NCBI GenBank assembly: GCA_947630375.1
Contig: CANRHH010000007.1
Coordinates: 1 to 64,000, forward strand
Source: an uncultured Oscillospiraceae bacterium
GTDB lineage: Bacteria > Bacillota > Clostridia > Oscillospirales > Oscillospiraceae
Direction of reading: 5' to 3'
DNA length: 64,000 nucleotides
Numbering within the stretch: the first letter of the stretch is position 1; each line of letters begins with the position of its first letter. Below the pieces are notes generated by a model. The model saw only the letters and a list, made by a program, of their open reading frames with translations, was not told the origin of the DNA and did no database searches. Positions 14,280 through 23,400 of this stretch are shown piece by piece. The translations under genes were made by a program, and so were the position numbers.

Positions 14280-16094
14280 CTAGGGAACGGCCGGGGCCAC
14301 CGAGTTATCACGGAAGACCCGGCCCATGTGATGGAGCAGCTTTGTGGTGCTGAGGAGGATGGCAGGGCCGCATGGTTCATCGGCCCGTTCCATCAGCAGC
14401 TGGGCGTAGGCGTTGCCCTGGTCGGCAGAGAGCCCCAGCCAGCGCAGAGCTTCCTCCTTATCCTTCGGAAGTTCTCTCCCCTCCAGGAGCAGCTTCCCCA
14501 GAACGTATTGGGCCGCGGCATTGCCATGCTGTCCCGCCCAGGCGAAATACTCCCGCGCAAGGCCGGTGTCCCGATCCAAATGTTCCCCGGCCAGCAGCTC
14601 CTTGCCGATGCGGTACATGGCATAGCTGTTCTCGTGATTCGCCGCGCTGAGCAGCCACCGAATACCGTCCTCTGTCCTTCCCTGACCAAGCAGCATCTTG
14701 CCCAGCACATACTCAGCATTGCGATCCCCGGCCTGGGCCGCCTGGGTGAACCACCGCTCCGCTTTTTCATAGTCCTGTACCACACGGATGCCGTCCCGGT
14801 ACAGCTTGCCCAGCTTGTACGCCGCGGCAGTGTAGCCCAACCGCCAGAGATATTCCAGGTCCTCCACAACAGACGACCTCCGTTCTTCCTCCTGCCCATA
14901 AACTATATCCCACATGGACTGAGGCTCAGGTTCCTTTGTCATCGGCAGCTCCGGCTCCGGCTCATCGTCTATTCTCTCATCCTCGAAGGTCAGCACTCCC
15001 TGCCGGATGTTTTCCGCCTCCTGAATGACCATGTTCTTGATGGCCCGGAACTCCTTTTGCTGTGAAAGAGGAAGATGCTCACGGGGCTTGTCCTTGTAGT
15101 AGCTCTCCAACGCATCCCGGAACCGGTTCCATTCCTCATAGCACTGCGCCACTTGGGGCTGCTTTGCCAGCTCGTCCACGATAGCGTCCACGATCTCCTT
15201 GGCCGGTTTTTTCAGATAGCCGTACTGCTTCTTACCCTTGGCCGTTGACAGCACCTGTACCAGTTCTGTCATGCGCTGCTCTATCACCGGGCTGGAGCAC
15301 ACGCTGTTCTTCATCTGCCTGATCAGATTCCGCATGGCCTCCCGCGTTGTCTCTCTCAGCTCCTTGTAGGAGATATCCTTCTCCTGATAGAGACTGTACA
15401 TCTCATCCTGGAAGATCGTGTTGGTGAATTTGGAACGCATGGCCTCGATCCCCTGCTTGCTCAGGTATCCCTCCTGGGGGTCCATCGACCAGACCATCAT
15501 GTGGATGTGAGGATGGGAGTCCGCGTCATGGTAGGCGGCGTACCACTTGAGGTTGCCGGGAGATATCCGCAGGGCAGACGCCAGCTCCGGCTCCAGCGAG
15601 AGGATGAGACTGCGCCAGCTCTCCGCGTTGTCATAGCCCAGGCGGGCGGCGTCCTCCCGGCGCAGAGAGTAGATGAAGGTCCACACCTTCCCCTTGTGCC
15701 GGTCCATCATCCACATGGCCGAGTCCAGATCCGTTGTCGCTGCCGCGCTGAAGAGCCCGTGTCCCTCATGCTTCTCCGCGCCGGGGCGGGTGGCGATGTA
15801 CTGCATATAGATCTCAGAGGAGCGAAGGTCCCCGGCGTTGTAGTCCAGCGCCGCGCCGATGAAGGCGGAGGCTGTTCGGACGCAGGGAGCATCCCGGTAG
15901 TCCCCGTACTCGAACAGCTCCTTGGTATCCGGGAAGTCCCGGAGGATATTTTCTATAAGCTCCTTCTGCTTAGGCGTCGGGTCGCTGGTACCCTCCAGGA
16001 TCTCCACGCCCTCACGGGTAGCGATGTACTGCATATACCGGCTGGCCTTTCCTCCGCTGCTGATGTATCCGCTTTTCTGAATGAGCTTGGCCAC
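14280..16094 (-). CDS. MobP-type relaxase with Sel1 repeats, ending at an in-frame TAG
   Basis: 604 residues. The relaxase part carries the histidine cluster YHDADSHPHIHMMVW (His189, 194, 196, 198), a DUF3363-like middle, and from about 420 several Sel1/TPR-type repeats (AAYKLGKLYRDG, AEYVLGKMLLGQGR, AAQYVLGKLLLEGRE). The stop is TAG at 14280-14282. Reading past it in the same frame gives a further 39 residues (GLKIDSQRRRQMQEKRLAMG, then HKIDDHEDY) to a TAA at 14160. That tail looks like the usual C-terminus of these relaxases. It starts 3 bp after the accessory gene. Confidence 0.88.
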   Translation of the reverse strand: MAKLIQKSGYISSGGKASRYMQYIATREGVEILEGTSDPTPKQKELIENILRDFPDTKELFEYGDYRDAPCVRTASAFIGAALDYNAGDLRSSEIYMQYIATRPGAEKHEGHGLFSAAATTDLDSAMWMMDRHKGKVWTFIYSLRREDAARLGYDNAESWRSLILSLEPELASALRISPGNLKWYAAYHDADSHPHIHMMVWSMDPQEGYLSKQGIEAMRSKFTNTIFQDEMYSLYQEKDISYKELRETTREAMRNLIRQMKNSVCSSPVIEQRMTELVQVLSTAKGKKQYGYLKKPAKEIVDAIVDELAKQPQVAQCYEEWNRFRDALESYYKDKPREHLPLSQQKEFRAIKNMVIQEAENIRQGVLTFEDERIDDEPEPELPMTKEPEPQSMWDIVYGQEEERRSSVVEDLEYLWRLGYTAAAYKLGKLYRDGIRVVQDYEKAERWFTQAAQAGDRNAEYVLGKMLLGQGRTEDGIRWLLSAANHENSYAMYRIGKELLAGEHLDRDTGLAREYFAWAGQHGNAAAQYVLGKLLLEGRELPKDKEEALRWLGLSADQGNAYAQLLMERADEPCGPAILLSTTKLLHHMGRVFRDNSVAPAVP

Positions 16095-16097
16095 AGC

Positions 16098-16499
16098 TTA
16101 CAGCCCTTTCTGAAAAATGATATCATCTTTGAAGGATATCTTCCCGTTCGTTTCACGCACCTGACGGACACTGAGGTTGCGGAGCCGTTCGTATGTATCC
16201 AGGTCCACCTCATTGGTGGCAGCGATGAGGTGATGAACGATATTGCTCTCCACTGCCTGTTTGAACAGCAGCTTACCTATGCGTTCCGCGAATGTGTCCA
16301 GCATCCCTTGCAGGAAAGAGCTGAGGACGCGAGGCAGATAGTTCTCGGTTTGTTTGGCGCGGAGGAAGCCGCAGTAGAAGAGCGCGGCCTTCTCCATGAA
16401 CATACTTACACTGCTGCAGTTATCTTCTTTATAGCAGCTCCGGATCTGATCCAGTGTTTCGGGGTTGAGATATACGGTAACTTTGCTTTTATCCGTCAT
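16098..16499 (-). CDS. Relaxosome accessory protein (MobC-like)
   Basis: 133 residues from the ATG at 16499 (MTDKSKVTVYL), which follows AGAAAGGAG; a longer frame reaches 16538 without a ribosome site. The N-terminus is a ribbon-helix-helix-like DNA-binding segment (KVTVYLNPETLDQI) followed by helical dimerisation and tail regions. It sits between the putative oriT and the relaxase, the normal place of such proteins. Confidence 0.8.
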   Translation of the reverse strand: MTDKSKVTVYLNPETLDQIRSCYKEDNCSSVSMFMEKAALFYCGFLRAKQTENYLPRVLSSFLQGMLDTFAERIGKLLFKQAVESNIVHHLIAATNEVDLDTYERLRNLSVRQVRETNGKISFKDDIIFQKGL

Positions 16500-16863
16500 T
16501 TTCTTGAAAACTCCTTTCTGAGTGGCGAAAGACGCCACTTTATTTCTTGAATAATCGGACTTTTTCCCAAAGGTGACTGCACCATGGTTTTTTCGGGGTC
16601 AAAAAGACGTCACCTTGGAACCTCCGAAAACTGCCCGCACTGCGGGCAGAAGTGGGAAGGAGGGAGGCGCGGGGCGACGCCACCTCTTTCTCCTGCTTGG
16701 TCCTCCCCGTCAAGGGGTAGGCCCTTGACGGGGACTTCGCATGAATGACTTTGTTCCTTTGTTCTTCCCTTTTGCGTCACTCGCTCCACACCTCGCGCAG
16801 CCTTCACGGATGTGTACTCGCTCTCCGGGAAACGAAAGAACGCACACACGGCCACCTGCGGCC
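16500..16863. other. Putative oriT region
   Basis: 364 bp without a gene, upstream of the accessory protein. It holds three inverted repeats: AGTGGCG/CGCCACT (16521-16539), AAGGTGAC/GTCACCTT (16570-16577 and 16609-16616), and a 12-bp CCCCGTCAAGGG stem (16705-16733). The position and structure fit a transfer origin. No known nic sequence was recognised. Confidence 0.45.
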
Positions 16864-17334
16864 TCACGGCGTGGGAACAGACGGCCGGTCGTTCTCCGTC
16901 ACCGTGATGGGCTTGTCCGGGTGCTGGTCGTTGTAGTCCTCCACACGGCGCATCGCTTCCTGGTGCTGCCGCTCTGCGTCCGCCTCTGCCAGCTGCCGCT
17001 CCTGATAGTTTTCTACGGCGTCCTTTATAGGCCGGACGGTGAACAGCAGATTCCCGTTGCGCGGCGGGCCGTTCCTTGGCCGCACCTTTGTGTGCTCCGT
17101 GTAGATGAGTCCCTTGTCCTCCAGCCTGCGGATGTACTTGCGCACGGTGTTCTCAGTCAGCCCCACGGCTTTCCCGATGGTCCTGGCGCTGGGGTGACAC
17201 TGAAATGTTTTTCGGTCCTCCAGGTACATCAGGTAACTGTAGATGATGAACTCCTCTGAGCAGAGTCCCAGACTGAAGATCTGATTCGGCAGAGGGAAAT
17301 AATTTTTCTCCATGTACTCAGCTGTCGCCTTCAT
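16864..17334 (-). CDS. Helix-turn-helix replication/regulatory protein of the island
   Basis: 156 residues from the ATG at 17334 (MKATAEYMEKNYFPLP) behind GGAGG. It has FSLGLCSEEFIIYSYLMYLE, then a winged-helix pattern HPSARTIGKAVGLTENTVRK / YIRRLEDKGLIYTE, and a charged tail. This is the layout of RepA_N-like or helix-turn-helix proteins carried by integrative and mobilizable elements. It overlaps the excisionase-like gene by 17 bp. Confidence 0.75.
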   Translation of the reverse strand: MKATAEYMEKNYFPLPNQIFSLGLCSEEFIIYSYLMYLEDRKTFQCHPSARTIGKAVGLTENTVRKYIRRLEDKGLIYTEHTKVRPRNGPPRNGNLLFTVRPIKDAVENYQERQLAEADAERQHQEAMRRVEDYNDQHPDKPITVTENDRPSVPTP

Positions 17335-17539
17335 TCGCGCCTCCAGTTCTTGCTTCCACCCACTGGATGAACTTTTCCTTCGGTACCACGATCCGGTTGC
17401 CGATACGCAGAGACGGGAAGTCCGGCTCATGCAGCAACTCATAGCTGCTCGATGGCGCGATACCCAATACCTTTGCCACTGTGTCCGCATTTAGGAACAG
17501 CGGCAACTCGTCATAGCTTTTGTAGAGAGAGTTCTTCAA
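17318..17539 (-). CDS. Excisionase-like MerR/AlpA-type DNA-binding protein
   Basis: 73 residues: PLFLNADTVAKVLGIAPSSS, YELLHEPDFPSLRIGNRIVV, PKEKFIQWVEAR. This is the helix-turn-helix 17 / Xis pattern (helix, turn, wing with RIG.R..V). It is the first gene of the minus-strand mobility run and probably assists excision or controls transfer genes. Confidence 0.85.
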   Translation of the reverse strand: MKNSLYKSYDELPLFLNADTVAKVLGIAPSSSYELLHEPDFPSLRIGNRIVVPKEKFIQWVEARTGGANEGDS

Positions 17540-17578
17540 TAATATTTACCTCCTGGTTTTGTTTTTCAAAAAAATTTC

Positions 17579-17607
17579 TTGACAGTCTCGACTTCTTTTG
17601 TTAGACT
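17579..17607 (+). promoter_or_regulatory. Promoter with repeated GTTAG motifs
   Basis: TTGACA, 17 bp, TAGACT on the plus strand. GTTAGACTA (17600-17608) and GTTAGTCTA (17619-17627) follow as two 9-bp near-repeats, and a third TTTCTAAC at 17631 points the other way. These may be binding sites for a regulator acting on both divergent directions. Confidence 0.5.
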
Positions 17608-17735
17608 ACTTCTATCTTGTTAGTCTATATCTTTCTAACATGCACAGGATAACATATGCCAACGCTCTTGTCAAGACTTGGCGTAGTTAATATTTTATGA
17701 ACAGTCTAAATCGAACACGGAATCAGGAGAAGAGC

Positions 17736-18728
17736 ATGAGTTATATCTATTACACCTATATAGCCAACGGCAGAGAGTACTATGTCTACGGCGAGAGTAC
17801 AGGGCCTTTGCCATCCGGCGTCCCCCCTTACAGAGAAGAGATCCGGACAATAAAAAAAGACTTTCTCTTTTCGGAAAGTCTGATGCGATTTTTGGATCTG
17901 GATTATCTCAAGCTGGATCTGATCTGCAAGCAGATCGATCCTGCTATTCTCGCTCTGTGCAGAGAGAAAGACGCTTCCTATACGAAAGATATCCTCACCG
18001 GGCTGGACGAGTTGGCGCATGAGCATATCTATTTTGAGTTTCTCCGTTTGGATTGGCGGGAGCGATTGAAGAACGCAGAGGCAAAACAATTTCAGGACGC
18101 GCAGAGGCTTTTGCCTCACAAGAAAATCTCCTGGATTCCCTCAGAGGTGGCGACCCAGCAGCAAAAGATCCTTGAGCTGTTGCCGCTGACAATGGATCTG
18201 GACAAGATCAGGAAGCGCAAGGAGACGGCTATTCAGAGGATGGATCAATTTCATTTTCAGAAAGGAGAACTGTTTTCCTTTGAACCGCTGTCAAAAGGAT
18301 TTGAGCAAACAGCGAACGGCTTTTGCGAGACGCTGCACCCGAAGAGCATCTATGATCTGGTAGACTACCATCTGCGGGAGAATCTGCTGCGTGACAGGAA
18401 ATGGCGGGTGTGCAAAAACTGCGGCCGGTATTTCCCCATGACGGGGCGGCTCAGCGCGGAGTACTGCGACAGGACTGTTACCGCCTCGGGCAGCACCTGT
18501 AAAGACGTGGGCTCTACCAAGACCTGGGAGAAAAAGATGGTCCAGGAGGACGAGACGTTCCAGGACTACCGCCGGGAATACAAGCGGCGCTATGCCTGGA
18601 TACGTCTGGGGAAGTGGACGGGGGAACAGTTCTCAGCCTGGAGCCAACTGGCGCAGAAGAAGAAAACGGAGTGTGACCGGGGTGAGCTCAGTCCAGCGGA
18701 ATTCACCCGATGGCTGAAGGAGTCGTAA
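17736..18728 (+). CDS. DUF6076-like protein with zinc-ribbon knuckle
   Basis: 330 residues from the ATG at 17736, 5 bases behind CAGGAGA. The C-terminal third has WRVCKNCGRYFPMTGR, then YCDR and CKDVG: a Cys-x2-Cys ... Cys ... Cys zinc ribbon like the CGNR/DUF6076 proteins, followed by a charged helical tail. The N-terminal 200 residues are helical and acidic. It is common on mobilizable elements of gut Clostridia; the function is unknown. It stands divergent from the excisionase-like gene and ends 15 bp before island repeat copy 2. Confidence 0.75.
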   Translation: MSYIYYTYIANGREYYVYGESTGPLPSGVPPYREEIRTIKKDFLFSESLMRFLDLDYLKLDLICKQIDPAILALCREKDASYTKDILTGLDELAHEHIYFEFLRLDWRERLKNAEAKQFQDAQRLLPHKKISWIPSEVATQQQKILELLPLTMDLDKIRKRKETAIQRMDQFHFQKGELFSFEPLSKGFEQTANGFCETLHPKSIYDLVDYHLRENLLRDRKWRVCKNCGRYFPMTGRLSAEYCDRTVTASGSTCKDVGSTKTWEKKMVQEDETFQDYRREYKRRYAWIRLGKWTGEQFSAWSQLAQKKKTECDRGELSPAEFTRWLKES

Positions 18729-18734
18729 GAGTTT

Positions 18735-18768
18735 TTCATTGTCTACTGCGCCGCAAACGGTGAGGTGC
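18735..18768 (+). repeat. Island repeat, copy 2
   Basis: It shares 28 bp (18735-18762) with copy 3 and 25 bp (18744-18768) with copy 1. Confidence 0.9.
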
Positions 18769-18827
18769 TACAACCGGCCCAGGCATGAGAATTGTTTGGG
18801 CCACTGGTTTTCTCTCTGAGAAATGAC

Positions 18828-18856
18828 TTGCAATAATCTTTTCACTATGGTACTAT
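18828..18856 (+). promoter_or_regulatory. Promoter of the lipoprotein gene
   Basis: TTGCAA, 17 bp, TACTAT, 56 bp upstream of the ATG. Confidence 0.6.
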
Positions 18857-18912
18857 CCACAAAACATCGAAGCCAACAGTTGTTCAAAACTTTTTACGAA
18901 GGAGTGCGCCAC

Positions 18913-19575
18913 ATGAAAAAGAGTATTGCGATTCTATTTGCTATCGGTATCTTTATGCTGTCTTGTCCCGCCAAAAGCATCTCGACAGAAACGCGGGTGG
19001 AAGAAATAAGCCCTGTACCCACTGTGACCGCTGCCGCGGAAATCAGTTCGGAAGAGAAGTCTGTTATACCTCCCGCGCAGTTTGCAACGCCATCTCCATC
19101 ATCTGCACCGGAAGCTGCCGCTGTGCCTGAGAGAAAAGAGCCTGTCGCAGAAGCTCTGCTGTATAGCAACCAGCCAGAGCCAGACCGTGAGATTCCTGCC
19201 GCTGTTTCTGTCCAGGCTCCAGTCCATGTCCATGAATGGGTCCCTGTTAAAACGACTGTTCACTTTGAGGCGGTCGTGGAAGAGGTCAAGGTCGTGGACG
19301 TACCCGGAACGGAAGGGCATTTTGAGGGAGGCTCCTATGAGGTGATGGTCTGCCGCTGCGGTGAAACTTTTACCTCCTATGACGGCTGGCGCACCCACGC
19401 TCAGGCCGGAGGCTCGGAGCAGCACGGCGGTTTCACCACCGACGTCCGCTGTGACCAGGTATGGGTGGCGGGTACCCCTGAAATATCCCACTATGAGACG
19501 GTCATCGTCCAACCGGCATATGACCAGGAAATTGTCGTCGGGACTGTCTGCGCCGCCTGCGGCGCACAGGGATGA
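18913..19575 (+). CDS. Secreted protein, probable lipoprotein, with Cys/His motif
   Basis: 220 residues from the ATG at 18913, preceded by GAAGGAG. The signal sequence is MKKSIAILFAIGIFMLSC, a plausible lipobox at Cys18. A Pro/Ala/Glu-rich linker (~20-100) follows, then a HEWVPVKTTVHFEAVVEEV block. The last part has VMVCRCGETFTSYDGWRTHA with later HGG, and the C-terminus VCAACGAQG: two Cys-x-Cys/Cys-x2-Cys pairs and histidines, like a metal-binding knuckle. It is bounded on both sides by copies of the island repeat. Function unknown. Confidence 0.75.
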   Translation: MKKSIAILFAIGIFMLSCPAKSISTETRVEEISPVPTVTAAAEISSEEKSVIPPAQFATPSPSSAPEAAAVPERKEPVAEALLYSNQPEPDREIPAAVSVQAPVHVHEWVPVKTTVHFEAVVEEVKVVDVPGTEGHFEGGSYEVMVCRCGETFTSYDGWRTHAQAGGSEQHGGFTTDVRCDQVWVAGTPEISHYETVIVQPAYDQEIVVGTVCAACGAQG

Positions 19576-19621
19576 GAGCATTACAATTTAAGCCAGGAGG
19601 AGGCCGCCCTCTCCCGGCTTA

Positions 19622-19649
19622 TTCATTGTCTACTGCGCCGCAAACGGTG
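19622..19649 (+). repeat. Island repeat, copy 3
   Basis: 28 bp identical to 18735-18762. It lies 47 bp after the lipoprotein stop codon. Confidence 0.9.
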
Positions 19650-19688
19650 CGGAGATTGCTTAGCAAACAACGTCTCCCACGATAAACC

Positions 19689-19717
19689 TTGAACAGCCTC
19701 ATTTCGTATGTTATAAT
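19689..19717 (+). promoter_or_regulatory. Promoter of the DUF4160/DUF2442 pair
   Basis: TTGAAC, exactly 17 bp, TATAAT; 32 bp upstream of the first gene. Confidence 0.8.
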
Positions 19718-19748
19718 GATTTTACCATCGTATTTGTGGGAGGCCATT

Positions 19749-20015
19749 ATGCCAGAACTATGCAGATTTTATAACATCGTCATTAAAATGATCTTTAATG
19801 ATATCGGGCAGCATAACAAGCCCCATTTCCACGTATACTACGCAGAATACGAAGCCTCTGTGGGCATAGACGGAGAGCTGCTGGCTGGCAGCCTTCCGGT
19901 AAAGCAGCTCCGTATGGTGCAGGCATGGGCCGCGATCCACGAGGAAGAATTATACAGGGCATGGAATAACGCAGTCAAAGGAGTTCCCTTTGACCGTATT
20001 GCTCCTTTGCAGTAA
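19749..20015 (+). CDS. DUF4160 protein
   Basis: 88 residues: IVIKMIFNDIGQHNKPHFHV, with the HFHV(Y)Y motif typical of DUF4160, then EYEASVGIDGELLAG and LRMVQAWAAIHEEELYRAWN. These small proteins are regularly paired with DUF2442 proteins, as here 14 bp downstream, and are thought to form toxin-antitoxin-like or regulatory pairs. A clear own promoter precedes it. Confidence 0.9.
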   Translation: MPELCRFYNIVIKMIFNDIGQHNKPHFHVYYAEYEASVGIDGELLAGSLPVKQLRMVQAWAAIHEEELYRAWNNAVKGVPFDRIAPLQ

Positions 20016-20029
20016 AGGGGGAGAGTCAA

Positions 20030-20326
20030 ATGTATGTCGTTGACGGGATCGCATATGCAGGTGAACCGGTTCCTGATTTGAAAATATCCGGGGTACGTCC
20101 AAAGGATGGACTTATGCTCTGGGTTCGGTTCAATACAGGGGAGGCTCGGCTACTTGATTGCAGCCCTCTTGTCGATTCCGCGGCCTTCGCGCCGTTGAGA
20201 AATCCGCAAATTTTTAAGGATGTTTATATCGATTACGGTATACCTGTCTGGGACGAGGGAAACATTGACCTTTCCCCGGAATATATCTACAAAAACAGCG
20301 TTCCGGCACAGGAAGTCGCGAACTGA
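20030..20326 (+). CDS. DUF2442 protein
   Basis: 98 residues with the DUF2442 core: LMLWVRFNTGEARLLDCSPL, FAPLRNPQIFKDVYIDYGIP and WDEGNIDLSPEYIY. It is the partner of the DUF4160 gene and ends just before a long hairpin. Confidence 0.9.
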   Translation: MYVVDGIAYAGEPVPDLKISGVRPKDGLMLWVRFNTGEARLLDCSPLVDSAAFAPLRNPQIFKDVYIDYGIPVWDEGNIDLSPEYIYKNSVPAQEVAN

Positions 20327-20344
20327 AAGCGAATTGTGATTTGT

Positions 20345-20400
20345 GCATAGCGACCGGCCCCGGCGAGTGAATCTCCACTCACCGGGGCCGGTCGCTATGC
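20345..20400. terminator. Long bidirectional hairpin
   Basis: A 25-bp stem with one mismatch (20345-20369 with 20376-20400) and a 6-nt loop, very GC-rich. It separates the convergent DUF2442 and hsdR genes. Confidence 0.85.
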
Positions 20401-20457
20401 TGTTTGGAATCTCTGCTATATCACAAGAAAAATCGCCAGCCTGTTTTCTCCGGGCTG

Positions 20458-23400
20458 TCACATATCCGTGTTGTCGGTCCAGAGCTCGCACTGCGTCATG
20501 ACGGTCTCGATAGCATCTTCGCATTTATCGGGCGGGTACTTGTATTTTCGCAAAAGGCGTTTGACCATTCTCCGCATGCCGGCGCGGGCAATTTCTTTCC
20601 TCTGCCAGTCGATCGTCCTGTTCTTGCGGAGCATTTCGGTCAATTCCCTGGTCATGGCGACCAATTCATCGTTGCTGTAGAAGTCTTTGACTGCCTCCGG
20701 CTTTGTCAGCGCGTCATAAAAAGCCATTTCTTCCTCTGAAAGCCCCAGCTTTTGCCCTTCACTGCGCAGAGAGGCGATCTCCTCCGCGGCTTTCAGCAGT
20801 TCTTTGATGACTTCCTCGTTTGTGATTAGCCCGTTGTAATAGGAGTTCATAAGGCGGGTGATCTTTTCGGAGAAGGTGGTCGCCTGAACGACATTGGTCC
20901 GCCGGTAAATGGCGATCTGCTCTGCCATCAGTTTGCGTAGGATCTCAACGACGACGTTTTTCTCCTTCATCCGGGCAATCTCTTCCAGAACATTTGGGTC
21001 GAACAGGGAAAAACGCTCGCCCACATCGCGGCTGTCAAAGAGATTGATAACACCCTCACTTTGAATGCTGGCCTTGAGAAGTTCGTTTATCTGCGCGTTG
21101 ATCTCTTTGAGAGACAAAGGCTTTACCGACGTACCCTCCGTTGTTACCTTGACCACGATAGAGCGGACAGCCTCAAAGAAGGCCGCCTCATGCCGCTCCT
21201 GCTCATTGGCCATACTGGAGCAGAGGGAATGGGCCTGCTTCAGAAGCAGGGCCTCTTTTATGTAGTACTCTTTCCGTTTGGGAGCCCTGGAGTCCAGAAC
21301 GAAGTTTGCCGCGCCGGAGATGGCCTTTGCCATGGCGAGAGGCTCCCTTGTCATAAAGCCACTGTAATCGTATCCGTGCATCAAATCCTTGCAGACCTGC
21401 AGCTTTTCCTGGAACTTCGGGTATGCGGTCTTGGCAATGTCCATATCGCCGTAACGCTGGCGGTCTCTGGCGGAGTATTCCTTCATGGCCGCTTTCAGCG
21501 CGGAGGCTATGCCCACATAGTCGATGATCAGGCCGCCCTCTTTGTCCTTGAACACCCGGTTTACACGGGCTATCGCCTGCATCAGATTGTAGCCGTGCAT
21601 TGGCTTGTAGACGTACATGGTGGCCAAGGAGGGAACGTCAAAGCCGGTGAGCCACATATCGACCACAATGGCTATCTTCATGGGGTCGTCATTATCTTTG
21701 AATTTCCGAGCCAGCTCCTCTTTGTGGGCTTTTGTCCCGATAATCTCACGCCAGTCCTCTGGGTCATTGTTGCCGCTGGTCATGACAACACCAATCTTTT
21801 CTTTCCAGGCAGGGCGCAGTTCAAGGAGCTTACGGTATATCTTCATGGCAATGGTGCGGGAATAGGCCACGATCATGGCCTTGCCGGTGAGAAGATTGGC
21901 CCGGTAAGTCTCATAATGCATGACGATATCTTCGCACAGGGACTCGATGGTGGAGTCTGCGCCGAGGACGCTTTCCATCTGGCCAAGCATTTTCTTGCTC
22001 TTTTCGATGGTGACAGCGTCCGCCTGCTGCTCAAGCAGGTCATAGGTAGCGTCGATGAGCTTTAGCGTGTTCTCGTCCAGCTTCAGGTGGATCACGCGGC
22101 TCTCATAATAGACCGGGCGGGTGGCGTTGTCCTCCACAGCCTGGGTCATGTCATAAATGTCTATGTAATCGCCAAACACCTCGCGGGTGTTGCGGTCTTT
22201 CATAGAGATCGGCGTCCCGGTGAAGCCGACAAAGGTCGCATTTGGCAGCGCGTCATGGATGATCCGAGCGTTGCCGACCACGACCCGGGCCTCTTTTTCC
22301 CCGCTGGCCGTTTCAGACATCACGATTTTTTCCTCAAAGCCGTATTGCCCGCGGTGGGCTTCATCTGCCATGACGACAATGTTCCGCCGCTCAGAGAGGG
22401 GCGCTTCTCCTTGCTCAAATTTGAACATGGTCGTAAAGATGATGCCGTTCGCGGTCCGGCCGTCCAGCAGCTTTTTCAGATGCTCCTTGCTCTCTGCCTG
22501 GACGGGGGTCTGACGGAGAAAATTCTGGCACATGGAAAACTGCGTATAGAGCTGGTCGTCAAGGTCGATACGGTCTGTCATCACAACGACGGTGGGGCTG
22601 TCCAGAACCTCCTGCAGCAGATGGGCATAGAACACCATGGAGAGCGACTTCCCGCTGCCCTGGGTGTGCCAGAATACGCCGCCTTTCCCGTCTGTTTTCG
22701 TCGCAACGACGGCCTTTTCCACCGCCTTGCGCACGGCAAAATATTGGTGATAGCCAGCCAGGATCTTGACCGGATTCTGACTGACGCCGGAGAAAAGAAT
22801 AAAGTTCTTCAGAATATCCAGGAGCCGGTCCTTTTGAAACATCCCTTCATAGAAGGTGTCAAACTGCGCATAGGCGGTATTTTCATAATTCCCGTCCTTG
22901 GTTTTCCATTCCATGAAACGGTCAAGGCCGGAGGTGATCGTTCCCGCCTTGTTGGTGGAAAGGTCGCTGATCACGCAGAATGCGTTGTAGATAAACAGAG
23001 AAGGGATGTCCTTCATGTAGTTGCGGAGCTGATGGAATGCGTTTTCGGCCCCGACTTCGTCCTTAGAGGGGCTTTTCAGCTCCATCACCACCAACGGAAG
23101 GCCATTTATAAACAGAAGGATGTCCGGGCGGCGGTTATTGTTGTTCTCAACGTAAGTGAACTGATTGACTACATAGAAGGAGTTGTTGCCGGTGTGCGCA
23201 TAGTCGATGAGATAGACGATGGACGAGCGCTCCTCCCCCTTGACAAAATAGCGGACCTCTATCCCGTTTTGCAGATAGTTCATGAAGGTCATGTTTTTCT
23301 GCACCAACGTGCCGCTGTCGATGTTTTTCAGCTTAGAGACCGCCTCCTGAACTGCCTCCGGGGGCAGGGTGCTGTTGATTTGGCGGAGAGCGGGCAGAAG

